Positions 11,489 to 28,518 of a DNA stretch of 64,000 nt are shown piece by piece. The DNA is taken from assembly GCF_000002995.4 (NCBI RefSeq), contig NW_025062475.1, forward strand, positions 124,001 to 188,000, read 5' to 3'. Position 1 is the first letter of the stretch. Every line of letters starts with the position of its first letter. This stretch comes from Brugia malayi. Its lineage: Eukaryota; Nematoda; Chromadorea; Rhabditida; Onchocercidae. The notes under the pieces are model-generated. The model made no database searches. It was not told where the DNA came from and saw nothing but the letters and a program-made list of their open reading frames with translations. The translations under genes were made by a program, and so were the position numbers.

Positions 11489-14229
11489 GAAAACAAAATT
11501 TTATTTTTACAGAAATGACTTTGATAAGAAATTGTACTTACTTATTTCAATTTTTAACCTTAACAAATTCATTTCATAGAATTAATCATTTTATTTTTTT
11601 AATTAAATTATTGGAAATTATTTTAAATGAATTTTTGCAAAATGTTTAAGCGAATGAGATGTAATTTTAAAAATATCTAAATTTGTTTACATCTTAAAAT
11701 ATTTGTAAAATATTTTTAATAGAAACATTTGCAAAAATATTGCATTCCAATTTTACTAATTTAACTCTAAAACTATTTCTTTTGCACAATAATCTAATAA
11801 TAATAATAATAATAATAAGTGTTTAATTTCATTTTAATTATTTTATTAGCAAAAATAATTATCAATATGACAGTTAAAGTTTCGTTTTTTTTTTTTTTTT
11901 TTTCCATTTTAACAGTTGGACCAAATCAAAATAATCTTTGTTTTTGAAGAATTTATTGAAATATTTTACTTACATTTATAAAGTAAATGAAACTTTTTTT
12001 TTCGTTTGCAGAAATTACTTTTAGATAAAGTAATAAATATGAATAACTTTCCATTGCTTTTTCATAATATTTTCTCATTTGCAATGAAATTATCAATTTT
12101 TTCATACAATATTGTTTATCAAATATTTTAATTTCTTTTTTCTTTTTTTTTTTTCAAATAAACTTAAAAGATCAAAAAATTTTTTTCAAGACCAAAAAAA
12201 TACATAGTACATTAATGTTGTTATGAAAATTATTTCAAACAAAAAAATTTTAATTAAAAAGTACAAAATAAAAAAGCTAATGTTTATAAATATTTCATAT
12301 TGCTAATATCTTTTCTTTTCTAACTAGAAATATCATTCAAAATAAAAAATTTTCTAGCATTATTTTTCGAAAATTTTTCATCTTTTAATTTTTAGATAAA
12401 AAAAAAAAAATGAAATTGCAGATTATTAAACTAAGAAAATTTGAGTTAGCAAAGATGTTTTTGTAATTTTGCAGAAAAAAATTTAATTTCACATAAATTA
12501 AGTTTTTTCATTTTTCCTTTAAAGAAAAAAAAAGTAAAAATATTGTTTATATTTAAAATGAATATTATTTGATGCTAATTCATTCTATAATATTTATTAT
12601 TTCATGCGTTTGTTCAAAGAATAAAAAATTTTTTAAAAAAAAGTTTTTGTTAAATTTGATGAAACATTTATACTTTTAAGCTATTACAAATACAATAAGA
12701 CAATAAGTTTACAAGTACAATATGCTATAATTGTGCTCGTAATAAATTGTATTTCATATTATAGATAGATGAGATAGACAGATTAGATAGATAGATCAGA
12801 TAGATAGATCAGATAGGTAGATCAGATAGGTAGATCAGATAGATAGATCAGATAGGTAGATCAGATAGGTAGATCAGATAGATAGATCAGATAGGTAGAT
12901 CAGATAGATAGATCAGATAGGTAGATCAGATAGGTAGATCAGATAGATAGATCAGATAGATAGATCAGATAGATAGATCAGATAGGTAGATCAGATAGAT
13001 AGATCAGATATAGATCAGATAGATAGATCAGCTGGATAGATAGATAGATAGAATGAATATGAATAGTTAATATTTTATAGTTTCATTTATTTGTTTCATT
13101 TAATAATTATAATTTGAAAAAAAAAAAAAAAAAAACTATTTTCCTTTAATATGAAAATGTAATAAAAACTTTATTATTAATAAAATACATATATATTTGC
13201 AACTTTTAATTGAAACGAAAAAAGTTAATTAATAAACAAATAATTAATTGTGAGATAGTTTTAATAAAATATTAGTGGAAAATGACGAAAAAGGAATAAA
13301 ATATTGATTAGAAATGTGATTAATATTTCGTCAAAAATTTCAAAAAAAAAGGAAATGGAAGAAAACATTGTTTTAGTTTAAAATTATTTTTTTTTTTTTA
13401 GTAAATTATCACAAAAATTGTAAAATTAACTCAAATATATTTCCCTTTTTTTTTTTCCACTTTTTTGTTTTTTCTAAATTCAATGAAATAAATAAGCTTT
13501 TGTTGTCAGTGCTAAAAAAGAACTCAAAATGCTTAAAAAATAAAAAAATAAAAAAAAAAAAACAAACTTAAAAATGTTTAATTGGAAGCAAATTTTAACA
13601 AATGCAAAAATGAAAAATTATTTATTGTAATTAAATTTTGATAACAATAAGAAATTAACTAATTATATACATTAAATAACATTTCAAAAAATGATTTAAC
13701 AATATAAAAGTCATTTCCTTCCAAAAATAAAGGAAAGGAACAAAAATTAATTAATAAATATATTTTTTTTTTTTTTGCAAATAACAAAAAATTGAATTTA
13801 AATTGAAAAGAAAAATTAAAACAATAAAAAATAATTTTTTGAATAATGCTAATTTTATTGAAGCTTTCGATATATATTAGATAAAAAAAAAAAAAAAAAA
13901 AACAAATTTGTTTTTTTGTAAACTTTTAAAAGTTAAAAGTTTTTGTTTTATAAAATAACAACTGAAAATACCCATTATCATTGTTAAATTGATTATATTT
14001 TAACATTAACATTTGTTTTATTTCGAATACTGTTGTTTAATTCTTTGATATTCTAAAAATGAATAAAATATAATTTGAGCAACAATTTGGAAGAATTTCC
14101 TTTTTTTTCTTTTTTTTTTTGAAATTTTAATTAAATTTTAAAATTGAAAGTTTAATATTATAATAGAAATAAATTATTGTTTTATTATTTCATGTAATAT
14201 TAAATGATTAATTAATGAAAAAAAAATTT
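11375..14229. other. Intergenic region between carboxypeptidase B and the four-TM gene
   Basis: About 2.85 kb of AT-rich DNA with long homopolymer A/T tracts and the 13-bp minisatellite described separately. It should contain the promoter of the minus-strand carboxypeptidase B just above 11374. No convincing exon was seen, although a splice-acceptor-like site near 14055 could give the four-TM gene an alternative last exon. Confidence 0.5.
12767..13055. repeat. 13-bp GATA-type minisatellite
   Basis: About 20 tandem copies of a 13-bp unit that begins GATCAGATAG and ends in either ATA or GTA. The two variants alternate, partly in an ordered G-G-A pattern (a 39-bp higher-order unit). One shortened copy and a plain (GATA)n run lie at the right end. 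Intergenic. Confidence 0.93.
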
Positions 14230-15989
14230 TTATACCCTTTCTAAAGATGAAGTGATCTCAATTGGTGGTTGACAAAAAAAAATAATCAAAATTAATATTC
14301 CAGCTAATAATATTGATCCAAATGTGTAGCACTAAAATTTAAATTTTACTCGTTTCATTTTTTATTTTTTGTTTAGATACAATTAAAATTTGTTTATTTT
14401 AAATAAATAAACAACTAAATGATCAAAATTGTTATAAAACTATCAACTCGTTTTTTTTTTTTTTTTGATTCTTATATATTTTTTATGATTCATATTTATG
14501 ATAGATTTAAATTTATGTATTTAATCTAATTATTGATAAAGTTATTGATAAAGCTAAAATATAAAAGATTGTTTGTTATACTTTTATACTAATTAGTAAA
14601 AAAATAATTATTATTGTTATGTGATAAGATGATTAAATAAATTTTCTAGCTATTAATAAAATTTTTAATTTGATTTCAATTAAAATTATGAAAAAAAAAA
14701 AAGAAAAGAAAAGCTAACTGAAGCAGTGATAAGTACTTCAGAATACTTAAATGGACCGCATAGTGTTTCCGGATTTTCCTGTTTTATGATTACAATAAGA
14801 AGCATTATTAATGTTATCAGTGAGGTGATAACTGATATCCCATGAAAGACAATTGTCTAAAATGAATCTTAGCATTTCGTTGTTAAAATTATTTGATAAA
14901 AAGTAAAAATTAATAATTATAAATAAGTAAAAGATAAAGAATTAATAGAGAGAGAGAGAGAGAGAGAGAGAGATTCTAATAATGGAAAGTTTAATTAAAT
15001 AAACTATATTAAATAAGTTATGAAACTATTTTGAAGCTTAAATAATGTCAAATAAAAAATAAACGAATATAATTTAAAAAAAAAAAAAAAACAATAAGTC
15101 GAAATGTAAGTTAATTATGCAGTAAAAATTTTAATTCCAATTAAATAACAATAAAAATAAAAGTATTGTTTTCATAATTTTTTTTTTTTTTACGTAAGTT
15201 TATAAAATACGTATAATACGTATAAAAGGTTTTTTTTAAAAAAAAAAAAAAAAAAATAACAATAATAATTATAACAAAGATTACAAAAATTGGTGCAATT
15301 TGAATACGTAAACATTTGAATGTTTCACAAATTAAATTAACAATTTGAAAAAAAAGCGCAATAGACATGAATGAAAATGCAATGATTAATTTTGTATTAC
15401 TTGTCCATACGTAACGTGAAATAATTAACGTTACTGATACGAATGCCAACATCTATAATAAATAGTTAATTAATTAATTATAATACTACTTGATAAAACG
15501 CTAATTTCTTTGTTAACTTTAAGATTAAAGTTTTATTTTTATAATATATTATTATATTTATAGGTCAATTAATCTGCAATTATTATTAAATTAAATTTTC
15601 ATTATGACTTTTATCAATGATATATCAATAATCAGTCAGTGATTTGCATTGAGTTACAAACGTTTTTTGCTTGTTTCTAATGATCTATTCAGGAAGATTT
15701 CTCGACGATCAATCAAATTGATTGAGTGAAATCACAGATGAGAAGGGTCAAAAAGGTCAATCAAAATTAATTGAAATTTTTATTCTTACAGCAAGTAATT
15801 CCTCTAATCTGAAATTAATGAGAAATGTGAATTAAATGCTTTTCCCGTCAAATAAGTTTAACCTAATCAAACAAATTTAGACTTGAAATCCGGATTAGAG
15901 TTAAGAAACCGGAATGATTCATTTCATTTCATAAAACAAACCGTAGACAGAAGTGTAAGTGAATAATACAGCTCACGTGGACAAACCAT
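14230..15989 (-). CDS. Small four-transmembrane protein, unrecognised family
   Basis: Four exons at 15989-15942, 15452-15285, 14856-14719 and 14331-14230 join in phase 0 to give 151 residues. The ATG directly follows an acceptor-like AG (gctagccag), as expected for spliced-leader trans-splicing, which decided the start. Four hydrophobic segments lie at about residues 8-31, 38-58, 78-96 and 121-138. The N-terminus MVCPRELYYS and the C-terminus PPIEITSSLERV are probably on the same side of the membrane. The loop after TM3 contains KQENPETLCGPFKYSE. Size and topology fit MARVEL/claudin-like or other small tetraspan proteins, but no family motif is clear and I assign no function. Alternatives: a short extra exon near 15820-15802, which breaks the frame if the strong donor is used, or an extra last exon near 14055. 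Confidence 0.6.
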
Positions 15990-15998
15990 CTGGCTAGC
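15990..15998 (-). other. Candidate SL trans-splice acceptor of four-TM gene
   Basis: On the minus strand the sequence gctagccag ends directly at the ATG of the four-TM gene, so the acceptor leaves essentially no 5' UTR. An ordinary upstream cis exon was looked for and not found. Inferred from position and context only. Confidence 0.45.
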
Positions 15999-17723
15999 AA
16001 TCAGCTAGTAAAAATAACATTTAATTTAAAAAAAAAAAGTTATGTTAAAATTTATGCATAAATATCATTAGGTAATATGATACCTGAGTCAAGTAACGTG
16101 ATTAAGCGCTCACACGTAAGCTTACACGCAAAATAATTTAATGAGTTCAAATTCAATAAGCATTTTTCTTTTTTTTTTTTTTTTTTTAGTCAATAAGTTT
16201 TTTAGGTTTGAATTTATTAAACAATCTTAGGACTTATGAATAATTACTTTAGCAGCAAATACGAAAGTTTTTTATTCACTTTTTTTCTTTTTTTTTGCAA
16301 TTGCGTGGGAGTTTAACAAATGAAATTTTTATTTGAAACTTTTCAAATAATTAAATTGAGATAATAATCACAATTATTATTAATTTCAAAATAATTGTAT
16401 AACTTCATAACAAAATAAAACAAAGTATTCTGATTTATCTCAAATGAAACATAATAATTTTCCTAGCTTTTATTCCTTCTTAAATCGGATTGAAATTCTG
16501 GAATAATTTAGAAAAGTTATTTTTACATTTATTTGTTCAGTCACACTTCTAACCAATAATTAAAATAGTTTTTTATTTAGAATTTCTATTATTAACTAAC
16601 ACATACAGATGGATTCCATCTTTTTTTTCAGCAAATCTCGAATTTATTCAAACTATTAAATTAACTAATTTTTACTATAAGATAGATTGCATTTGAAAAT
16701 GCTTCCTTGTTCTTTTAAACGAAGATATTTAGGTTTAAGTAGATTAAACTGGCATAAAATATTAGTTGCTAAATAACTAATAATTCAATGATATATTTTA
16801 AACCATATAAAAAGTACACAGATAGATTAAAAAAAAAAAAAAAAATTAAAAAGAAAAATATTGCAATTTCAATTCAAAACAGGAGATTAAAAGGAAATAT
16901 TGCAACCCATATGCATTGAATAATATTCATAATACAATGATATTTATGCGTATTACAGAAAAAAATTCAATACACTTTTTTCTTTTTTTTTATAATTTAT
17001 TTAATTCCACTTACAAATTCAATTCCCATTAAAATTGTCAAATGCTAAATTGCCAAATTACCACTAAATGACAAAATAATTTCACAGAAGAATTAAGCAT
17101 GGAATTATTCAAGTTCAAAGTTTTATGAACAAGATGAACTTTACATAAAAACTTCATGTTACAAAATAAGTTGCAAAAACTTACCATTTGAAAGAAACAC
17201 TTCAATTATTTGCAGTAATGATTATTGCAATGAACAGAAATCTAGAAGTGAATGATATGCTCTTTCTACAAAAAATTTAAAACAATTTCGAAAAGTAGTA
17301 CTACCACTTTTCTTTACAATAATTTTTATTCATAATAAATATAATGCAAAAGTGTAAAGACATCGATTAATATGCTCTTATCACATTGTAAAAAGTAATC
17401 AATATAAAATGGAATGAATGAAACAATTGCAGAAATTAAAAAAAAAAGTTGTTTGATGAACAAAAAGAAAGAATTTCAATCTCATATATATTTGTCTCTT
17501 CCAAAAATTGAAGAAACTCCTTATTATCAAATTACCATATATGCATAATAGCAGATGCATTAATTAGATATTTTCTGAAAAAAAAAAAAAAAAGCAACAC
17601 TTCACAATTTGTTTAGCTTCCCAATTTTAAATGAAAACTTTTCTTGCAAAATATAATTAACATAATCAATTTGAATAATAAAATAAAAAATATAAATAGT
17701 ATGAAACTTTTCTTTTGATATAA
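15999..17723. other. Intergenic region between four-TM gene and SCYL1
   Basis: About 1.7 kb without a recognisable gene. It should hold the promoter of the four-TM gene and the 3' UTR of SCYL1. Poly-T and poly-A tracts are common. An ATG followed directly by a donor-like GTAAGT occurs near 17184 on the minus strand, but no exon partner works with it. Confidence 0.5.
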
Positions 17724-20700
17724 TTAATGAATGCTTTCATCATTATTGGATATTACTCGAGTAGTTCGTTTCCTAGCCATTTCCATATTATGAGCTTTAT
17801 TTCGTGCTGCATTTTTTGCTTGATGAACATCCTTACTTTCTGATATCGATGAAACTAAGAAAAAAAATCAATAAATATATATATATATATATATTTAAAA
17901 CAACGGTATTTTTATGTATGATATTGAAGCAAAAAGCAATAGCTAACATATTTAAAGCTATTTCTGACTTTTAAGATTTGCCAAATTTCCTAGCTATGGA
18001 TATTAATTTAATCATCATTGTCCTTTGTTACTGAACGAACACTCCACTAGAGATATTATGTAATTTCTTAAAAAAAAAAAAGAATTTACTTTCCACAGGT
18101 TCATCAGCATTCCATGAAATATTCCATTCTCCATCTTCCATTACTTCAGTAGATATTCCACCTGAAAATGTAACAAATTAAGCTGATATTGTTGCTTTAA
18201 CAAATTCTAATAGTCCACTATAATTTTTTCAACTCTTTCAAATTCTCATTCTTCACTTTTCTTATGAGCATAAAAAATTTAATGTATCAGTAATATTTAC
18301 ACAAGAAGTTGAAGAAATTAATAATGAACCTGAGCTAACATCGAAATCATCCCAACCGCTTGTACTGAAATTATCACTCCAACCATCAGTCAGTGTATCA
18401 CTGCTATTCTTTACTGCAAATGTGTTCCTATTCGTAACTTCATTGTCATCTGCGCTCGACTTAGATTTAATGCCTAACAAACAATTCAAATCATCTTCAC
18501 CTGTAAAAATATATTCCATATTTTAAATTATTTGTTACTTAATACTATATCACTTCAGTGTGACACATCTAAATATATATTATATCGTTTTAATTACTAC
18601 AATCGATTTAGAATCTAATTTGCTTTTTCTTTTGAATCATTCTAAAAAAGAAAAAAAAAAAGACCTGTAGATTTTAAAAATGGACGTTGCAATTTTAATC
18701 CTTTTGTTCCTGATGTTTTCCCGAATGGCTTCGAAGATGTCGTAGTAGACGGTTTACTTTTAGCAGCTATTACCTACAAAAAAAAAAAAAAAAAAGTGCA
18801 TAAAACAACTGAACAAATGATTTTAATCCAAAATTTTTTTTAGGTTAAAATAATTTATTATAAATTTTAAAAATTAATAATCTCTATTTTCAGTAAGAAA
18901 TATGCGAGAAATTATCACAAAAAAATTTTCCACAGCATTTTTTCTATCATAATGAATACTCTACTGGCTTTTAACTACACACAAAAACTTGTCATATTCT
19001 TTATGCCATAAAATACACATATGCACTATTATACTTCCATAATTTTCCGTCAATTACGATGGTGAAAATTTCAAGAACTATATAAAACATCTCCTCCTCT
19101 GAACATCTCCTCCTCTGCTAATTCTTCATTTCGAACTTATTCTTACTGATAGATAATAAAACTTTAGTAACATTCATATAAACTCATCGTTTCTTCAATA
19201 CTTCAGGGCAAAACTAGATTAGCATAACTCTTCTATTACTCATAAAATCATCTTTTTCTAAAATCAAATCCTGCTCCAATCTATTTTTAAGTGTAAAACT
19301 CATAATTAAAAGAGAGGTAAAATAGCTGCTTACCAAATAGTCTTGTTTATGAATTTGATTTAAAATTAACAAATTAAATTCAATTTAATTCTTACTTCTC
19401 TCTGTTCATTATCATATCTTTCGTTGATGTTTGTGGCATTTATTATTAGTACATCATTAGCATCTTCCCACTCATCTTCATTTTCTGCAGCTAAATTATC
19501 TTCCAATTCACCCCAACCATCATCATTTGCAAATTTCTCTGGTGCTGTATCATATGATTTTAATTCAGAGGATGTTTTTGTGTTAGATTTTGATTCACAA
19601 ATGGGTGCTTCTTGCTTAGGTGCTGACCCAGATTGGTTTTGCATTGAGGAAGAGTAGAATTTGCCTGAAAGTGATTTTAACGCCCAGCTTGCCCATTGTG
19701 GCACCTGAAATATATTATCATGTGGTATTAACAAGTTGATAAGGCCATATTCTTCGAAAGAGAATATGAATAACCTGTAAATAACGGAAATTACATTTTT
19801 AATATTTATTATCTCTCCTAATTAAAATTAGAGAAGGAAGAGATGTCGTAATTATTATTTGATTGATCAAAAATAATAAAAACAGTTAGTAGTATTAAGA
19901 AAATAATAATAAAAAAAAAAAAAAAAAACCTTGTCACTACTTAGCAAACCGCTTTTTCCACCAGCTTTAACTTGTGATTCGAGTTCTGCTATCAGTTCTG
20001 GATTTTCACTAGCTTTTTCCAGCTTTTCGATGAATCCATATAGTGCTTTGAAGCTTTGATCTCTGACCTGAATGTATATTACTTTGCTTTAAAAAAGAAA
20101 AAAAAATGAGTGTCAATAATATGCATACTAAGTAATAAAAATAAAAATGTGATAAAATGTGAAAATGCCTCATGGTAATAGCTACAAGCAATCTAAACAA
20201 ACTTTCGATGTAGATCAAACTAATTCAATCAATCAATGAAAAAAAAAAATGAATCAATCTCTTCAAAATTGTGTATGTTATGAAAGTTTGCTTTCACTTT
20301 CAATATATATTTTGTATCATTTTGCAATTTTATCTAACTATGACGAAATATAGTAAATGAAATGTATGTAGCGAGTTTAGTGGAAAAAATTAAACATAAT
20401 TTGTTCGCGAGATTAAATAACAAAATTTTACTAATCTTAATATTTTATTAAAATTTAATATTAAATGACCTGCTTTTCCTGATCACATGTCACTGGTGAT
20501 AAGGCTGGTAATATACGATTTGCAACTTCAATTAATGAGTAATACTGTTGCGTAGCACTAAGTGCTAGAATAGCTGCCATTCTAGCAGGAGGAAATGGAT
20601 CTTTGAGTGCACGAGTGAAGGCACTAATTAGAATTTGTTGACGATGACTTGGATCAATGTAACAACCAATTTTACCGAGGCAAATTGTTGCATTTGTTCG

Positions 20701-23700
20701 AATACCTGGTTGATCATCTGCGCCTGAATGCATTTCAAATAATAGAATCAATTCATTCTAAGATTTTTGGACACATCAAATTATTTAAGGAAATCGTTCT
20801 TTAAAAGAAGTTATTGTTGAGATTATTAAGAGAGAATAATTTGGAAATGGAGAGTTTTTTTTTTTTTTTACCATCAAGAAATAAAGCTAAGGATCAATTT
20901 TTTATGCGTTTTATTTTTACATCACATTTTTAAGCTTTGAGAGAAACATAGGAAAACTTCGGTAGTATAAACCTTACCTTGCAATCTTGCTAAATGCCGC
21001 ATCAGATCAGTATTTAAATTTTGATTATTCAATTTATCAGCCAGCGAAACCATTGCTTTCACTGTACTTTCACGGACAGCCGGATTTGTATCCATAAAAC
21101 CAGATGCAACATTCCTGAAAAATAAACCTTGATCTTTATTACAGTTTCACTGCATAAAAATTATACTAATTTAAGATAAAAAAAGGTGCATTTTCTTAAA
21201 TGTATTTTTCCAATTTGATACTCCATGACAATGTCATTACACTTGTAGTAATTCGAAAAAAAGAAAAAATGCGCATAATGCATTTTGAAAACTTTCCAAA
21301 AAACAAAAATCCAAGAACCAACTTATATATCCGATCGTTAACAATTTGAGGCGTTAAATGCGGTGCGAATTCATCAATTCGTTCTAATAATTTTACACGT
21401 GTTACACGATCCGGTGAACTAAATAATTTACAAAGGCAAGGCACAATACGAAGCTGATACTCATTTTCATCCAATAAACGTCCCAATCGAAACAATGGCA
21501 TCAAAACATGCGATCCAGCGTCACCATATTCGTAACTCTGTCATTAATAATAAGTAGGTAGAATAAGGATTAATGAATCTTGAACTTCAAATTAAGCAAT
21601 AATGCAATTGTGATTGAAATAAGTATTGCATTTCTTTTTTTTTTTCTTTTATTTTGTAATTGAGAAGAAAAAGCTAAAGAAAAACCTATTGTGAGAAGAT
21701 ATAATAATAAATATTACTTGCAGTCTTTTAGCCATATATAACATACATGTATTAATTTTGGAAGAATCCTATATTTAGCAATGTTATCAGGAAAAAAATC
21801 CAATTCATTTTTCAATTCTGTGAAGAATGCCTGCTTTTCATGAGCATCTTTCAGTTGAAATTCATCCAAAAATAGCAATATATCTACATATCGATTCTTA
21901 AAAAAGCCTCCTGTTTGACGCAATTCTAAAATTTTTCCTGTATTATTATTGTAATATAATAAAATTTGATCAAAAAATAACATGCCAAACTTATAATAAA
22001 AAGTGATGTTTTAGTAAATAAGGGAAATAATTTGTTGACTAATAAAAAATGAGCACAAATATAAGTAACAACAGTTTTTTTTTCATTGTTCGTGAAAATT
22101 TATTAGAAAAAAAAAATGGCAAAAAACTTAAAGAGAAAAAGTAAAAAACTATGAAGCAGTACCTCTTAATAATTCTCCAGTATTTAGTTTAGCTGCTCGA
22201 TTAGTAGCCATTTTTTTATAATGCACATGCAGTTGTTGAGGAACTCGTTTTGGTGCTTCCGGTTTCGTTATCGATTCATTGAAGCCGTTGAAAATTTCCC
22301 ATGTAAGTAATGCGAATGAATTAAGATCAGTACATGGATTACTAAAATAAGGTTAATTTAAATAAAAGCTATCAGTATTGAATTAAATAAAACGCAATGA
22401 AAAGTAAATTTCAAAAAAGGAAGGAAAGTATTTCTCGATGGTAGAGAGAAAAAAGTGTACCTAAAAACGGTTGATTTTTCAAAACCACCAAGTTTCCAAT
22501 CTCCACTTTCTGTGACATAAACAGAGTACCGGATATTTTCATGACTTAATTCGGCCTCTTGATGCAAGAATTTTAAACAGCTCTGTAAGCTCAGGATTCA
22601 TTGGTTTTCATTTTCACTCACACAAAAATAACAATATGATAGACTAGTAACTGTATAACGAATCCACAAACAAGAATTTTAATTAATCTCTGAAGCTCTG
22701 AGCTTTGTTCTACTTTGCAATTATCTTGAATCTTGAATTCTTTAAAAACACATTTCGGAACTTTCCAAAAGCAACAATGAAAGTCTAATATATTATTATT
22801 TAATTCCAAAATGAAGCATTTCCATTTGTTATACTCAGAAAGGCTGACACAAATGAAGCTATCTATAATTGAAAAATATTTTACAATTAAAAAAATGAAA
22901 AATGCAAATAAATCTATAACGGCAAAAAGAGACATACCAGTAGCTGAAATAGACCCCAGGAAACAACAAAATCTTTTTGTTTATCAGTTAGTTTGTTTTC
23001 CGTAATATAAGTTTTCAGAGGAACGCAAGCTTCTGTTATCAAATAAAAAGTACCATTCATCTGGAACAAAAACTAAATTAGTGAGTACTGTAAACTGAAT
23101 ATCATTAGTGCTATCAGTTGTGATTTCAGAAATATTAAGCGTGGAATGCTAAATTAGCAACTATGAAGTCTCAAGCTACATTATTATTCATGAAATGAAT
23201 CTTAAACTCTTGAAGAAATGAATATGCAATATAACTTTTGAAGAAAAAAAAGTTTGTTAAATTAAAGTTTGACAAAAAAAAAAAAAATTAAAAGCTATAT
23301 TTACAAAATATTAAAACCTCAACGCTATCCAAATAAGCGAGAACATTTGGGTGCCGGAGAGTTTTCAGTTTACGTGCTTGAGCTTTCAGTACTGATCCTG
23401 GACCATAATCGGATACTGTTGCCCAGAAACAGGTAGCAAGTTCGGATGGTTCAGCCTGAAATAATACTGAATTATTGACAAGTGATATTTGAAAATTAAA
23501 CTTCCTATAATTCTTATTTCAGACAAACTAAAATTCATCTAAATTAATTATTTTCTTAAAAAAATGCCTTTTTTTTTCTTTTTTTTTTTAAGATGAAACA
23601 TTACTTTTTTAAAGCTTTTTCCAATGTATATGCCATCGAAGGTATAAAAACTGCTAGCAGGTAGCTCATATGGGAATACACTTTTTGGATCACGTGAAAA

Positions 23701-23724
23701 AAGTGATGACAATACCGATGTCAT
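17724..23724 (-). CDS. SCYL1: SCY1-like pseudokinase, SCYL1 orthologue candidate
   Basis: About fifteen exons encoding roughly 800 residues. The N-terminal kinase-like domain starts [22 protein letters not shown], the usual SCYL1 opening. Key kinase motifs are degenerate, as in the family: ELSHENIRY at the HRD position and WKLGGFEKS in place of DFG. It is followed by [19 protein letters not shown] and then HEAT repeats ([91 protein letters not shown]). The C-terminal third is low-complexity with acidic-tryptophan motifs ([31 protein letters not shown]). The end is a basic helix, [17 protein letters not shown]. Family role: COPI binding and Golgi-ER traffic. The predicted end DESIH lacks the C-terminal basic COPI signal known in mammalian SCYL1, so it is worth checking for an alternative last exon. 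An acceptor-like AG lies 9 nt before the ATG. Confidence 0.9.
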
Positions 23725-23733
23725 ATATTTTTC

Positions 23734-23744
23734 CTGTAAAATAT
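23734..23744 (-). other. Candidate SL trans-splice acceptor of SCYL1
   Basis: On the minus strand tattttacag ends 9 nt before the start codon at 23724. No in-frame coding precedes it, so it is a candidate trans-splice site. Position-based inference. Confidence 0.45.
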
Positions 23745-25001
23745 AAAAGATACGTTCAAAATGCTCTTATCAATAATGACTATATTTCTTGACGTTAGCA
23801 TCTAACGTTTATCATAATTCACTGATATAATGATTAATCAATCACTTATAAAACAGACTAACTTGAAAAGATAATAATAAATGCAAAGATAATAATATAC
23901 ATATAATAATAATAATAATAATATAATAATAATAAAACAAAGATAACAAATAATAATATAATAAAGAAAAGATAATAATAAATAATAAATGCTTAGATTC
24001 CTCAATTTTTCACTCTTCAATTCATCTTTTCAATAAATTTTGCATCATTATTAGTTTGAAATTACAAATATAATTTGATTGAAAGTTTCGATCAAAAGTT
24101 AATCAATGTAATTTGATCATTTGAAACGATAATAAAAATTTCATAAAAACAGAAAAAAAAAAAAAAAAAACATTTTATATATAACTCTTATCCATGTATT
24201 ATAACATTTAACAATAACAACAAAAGAAAAAAAAAAAATAAAAATTCGAAAACAAGATTTTAGCAAAATGATCTTACGCCCAAACGATGAGATATCATAT
24301 TTATCAGTTACCGTATTGTTGACTATTTTATTATTTCTCAGCATTTTTATCATTTTTTCTTCAATGCATTACTGATTTAATTGATCTTATCACTTTTATC
24401 TTATCACTATTACTATTTATAATTCCTAATCAGTGAAATAAAACAGTAATTAATCTGTGTTATTTATTTCATCAATTTATTTAATTAAATCAATTATGCA
24501 TTAGGAATTATAAATCATAGTGATAAGATAAATGATTTTTTGCTAATTTTTAAAATTAATTCTTCAAATTTCACTCATTTGTAATAATTAGCTTAAAAAA
24601 AAGTTTATAATTTGCAATCATAAATATAATGAAATTTGATAGGTAATAAAAAAAAAAAAAAATTGAAATATTAGACAAGAAAAATGTTATATCATTCTTA
24701 TAAATTTTTATTTTTTATTTCAAATTATAAATAATATACATTGAATTTATTATTTATAATAAAATGATTAAAAGTTTTGTATATTTAACACTTTTTTATT
24801 AAATTTTATTTTGTTGAGCTAATACGATCTTTAAGATTTCTAGTTTTTTTTTTTTTCTTATAAAATTTATGTATTTTAAAAGTATATATTTATGATTGTT
24901 TGATAAATGTGAAATTAGCAATGATTGATTGAAAGGGTTTATTTATTTATTTTTTTTTAAACTATTATTCAAGTAAGATAATTAGTAATTGTTGAGTTAT
25001 T
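23745..25001. other. Intergenic region, ATA/ATT-rich
   Basis: About 1.25 kb between the SCYL1 start and the PDZ gene stop, both on the minus strand. It contains a degenerate ATA/ATAATA simple repeat at about 23875-23970 and several A/T tracts. No gene was seen. Confidence 0.6.

Positions 25002-28518
<3,517 letters not shown>

Noticed and set aside
15802..15820. 19-nt mini-exon for the four-TM gene
   Set aside because: It has AG and GT borders, but using it with the strong donor at 15942 shifts the frame into a stop; direct joining of 15942 to 15452 keeps the frame.
19424..19657. 77-codon plus-strand frame
   Set aside because: It is antisense to a SCYL1 exon with consistent phase and family context.
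23875..23970. ATA-rich tract as a possible CRISPR-like or regulatory array
   Set aside because: It is plain ATAATA simple repeat with no spacer structure; eukaryotic context.
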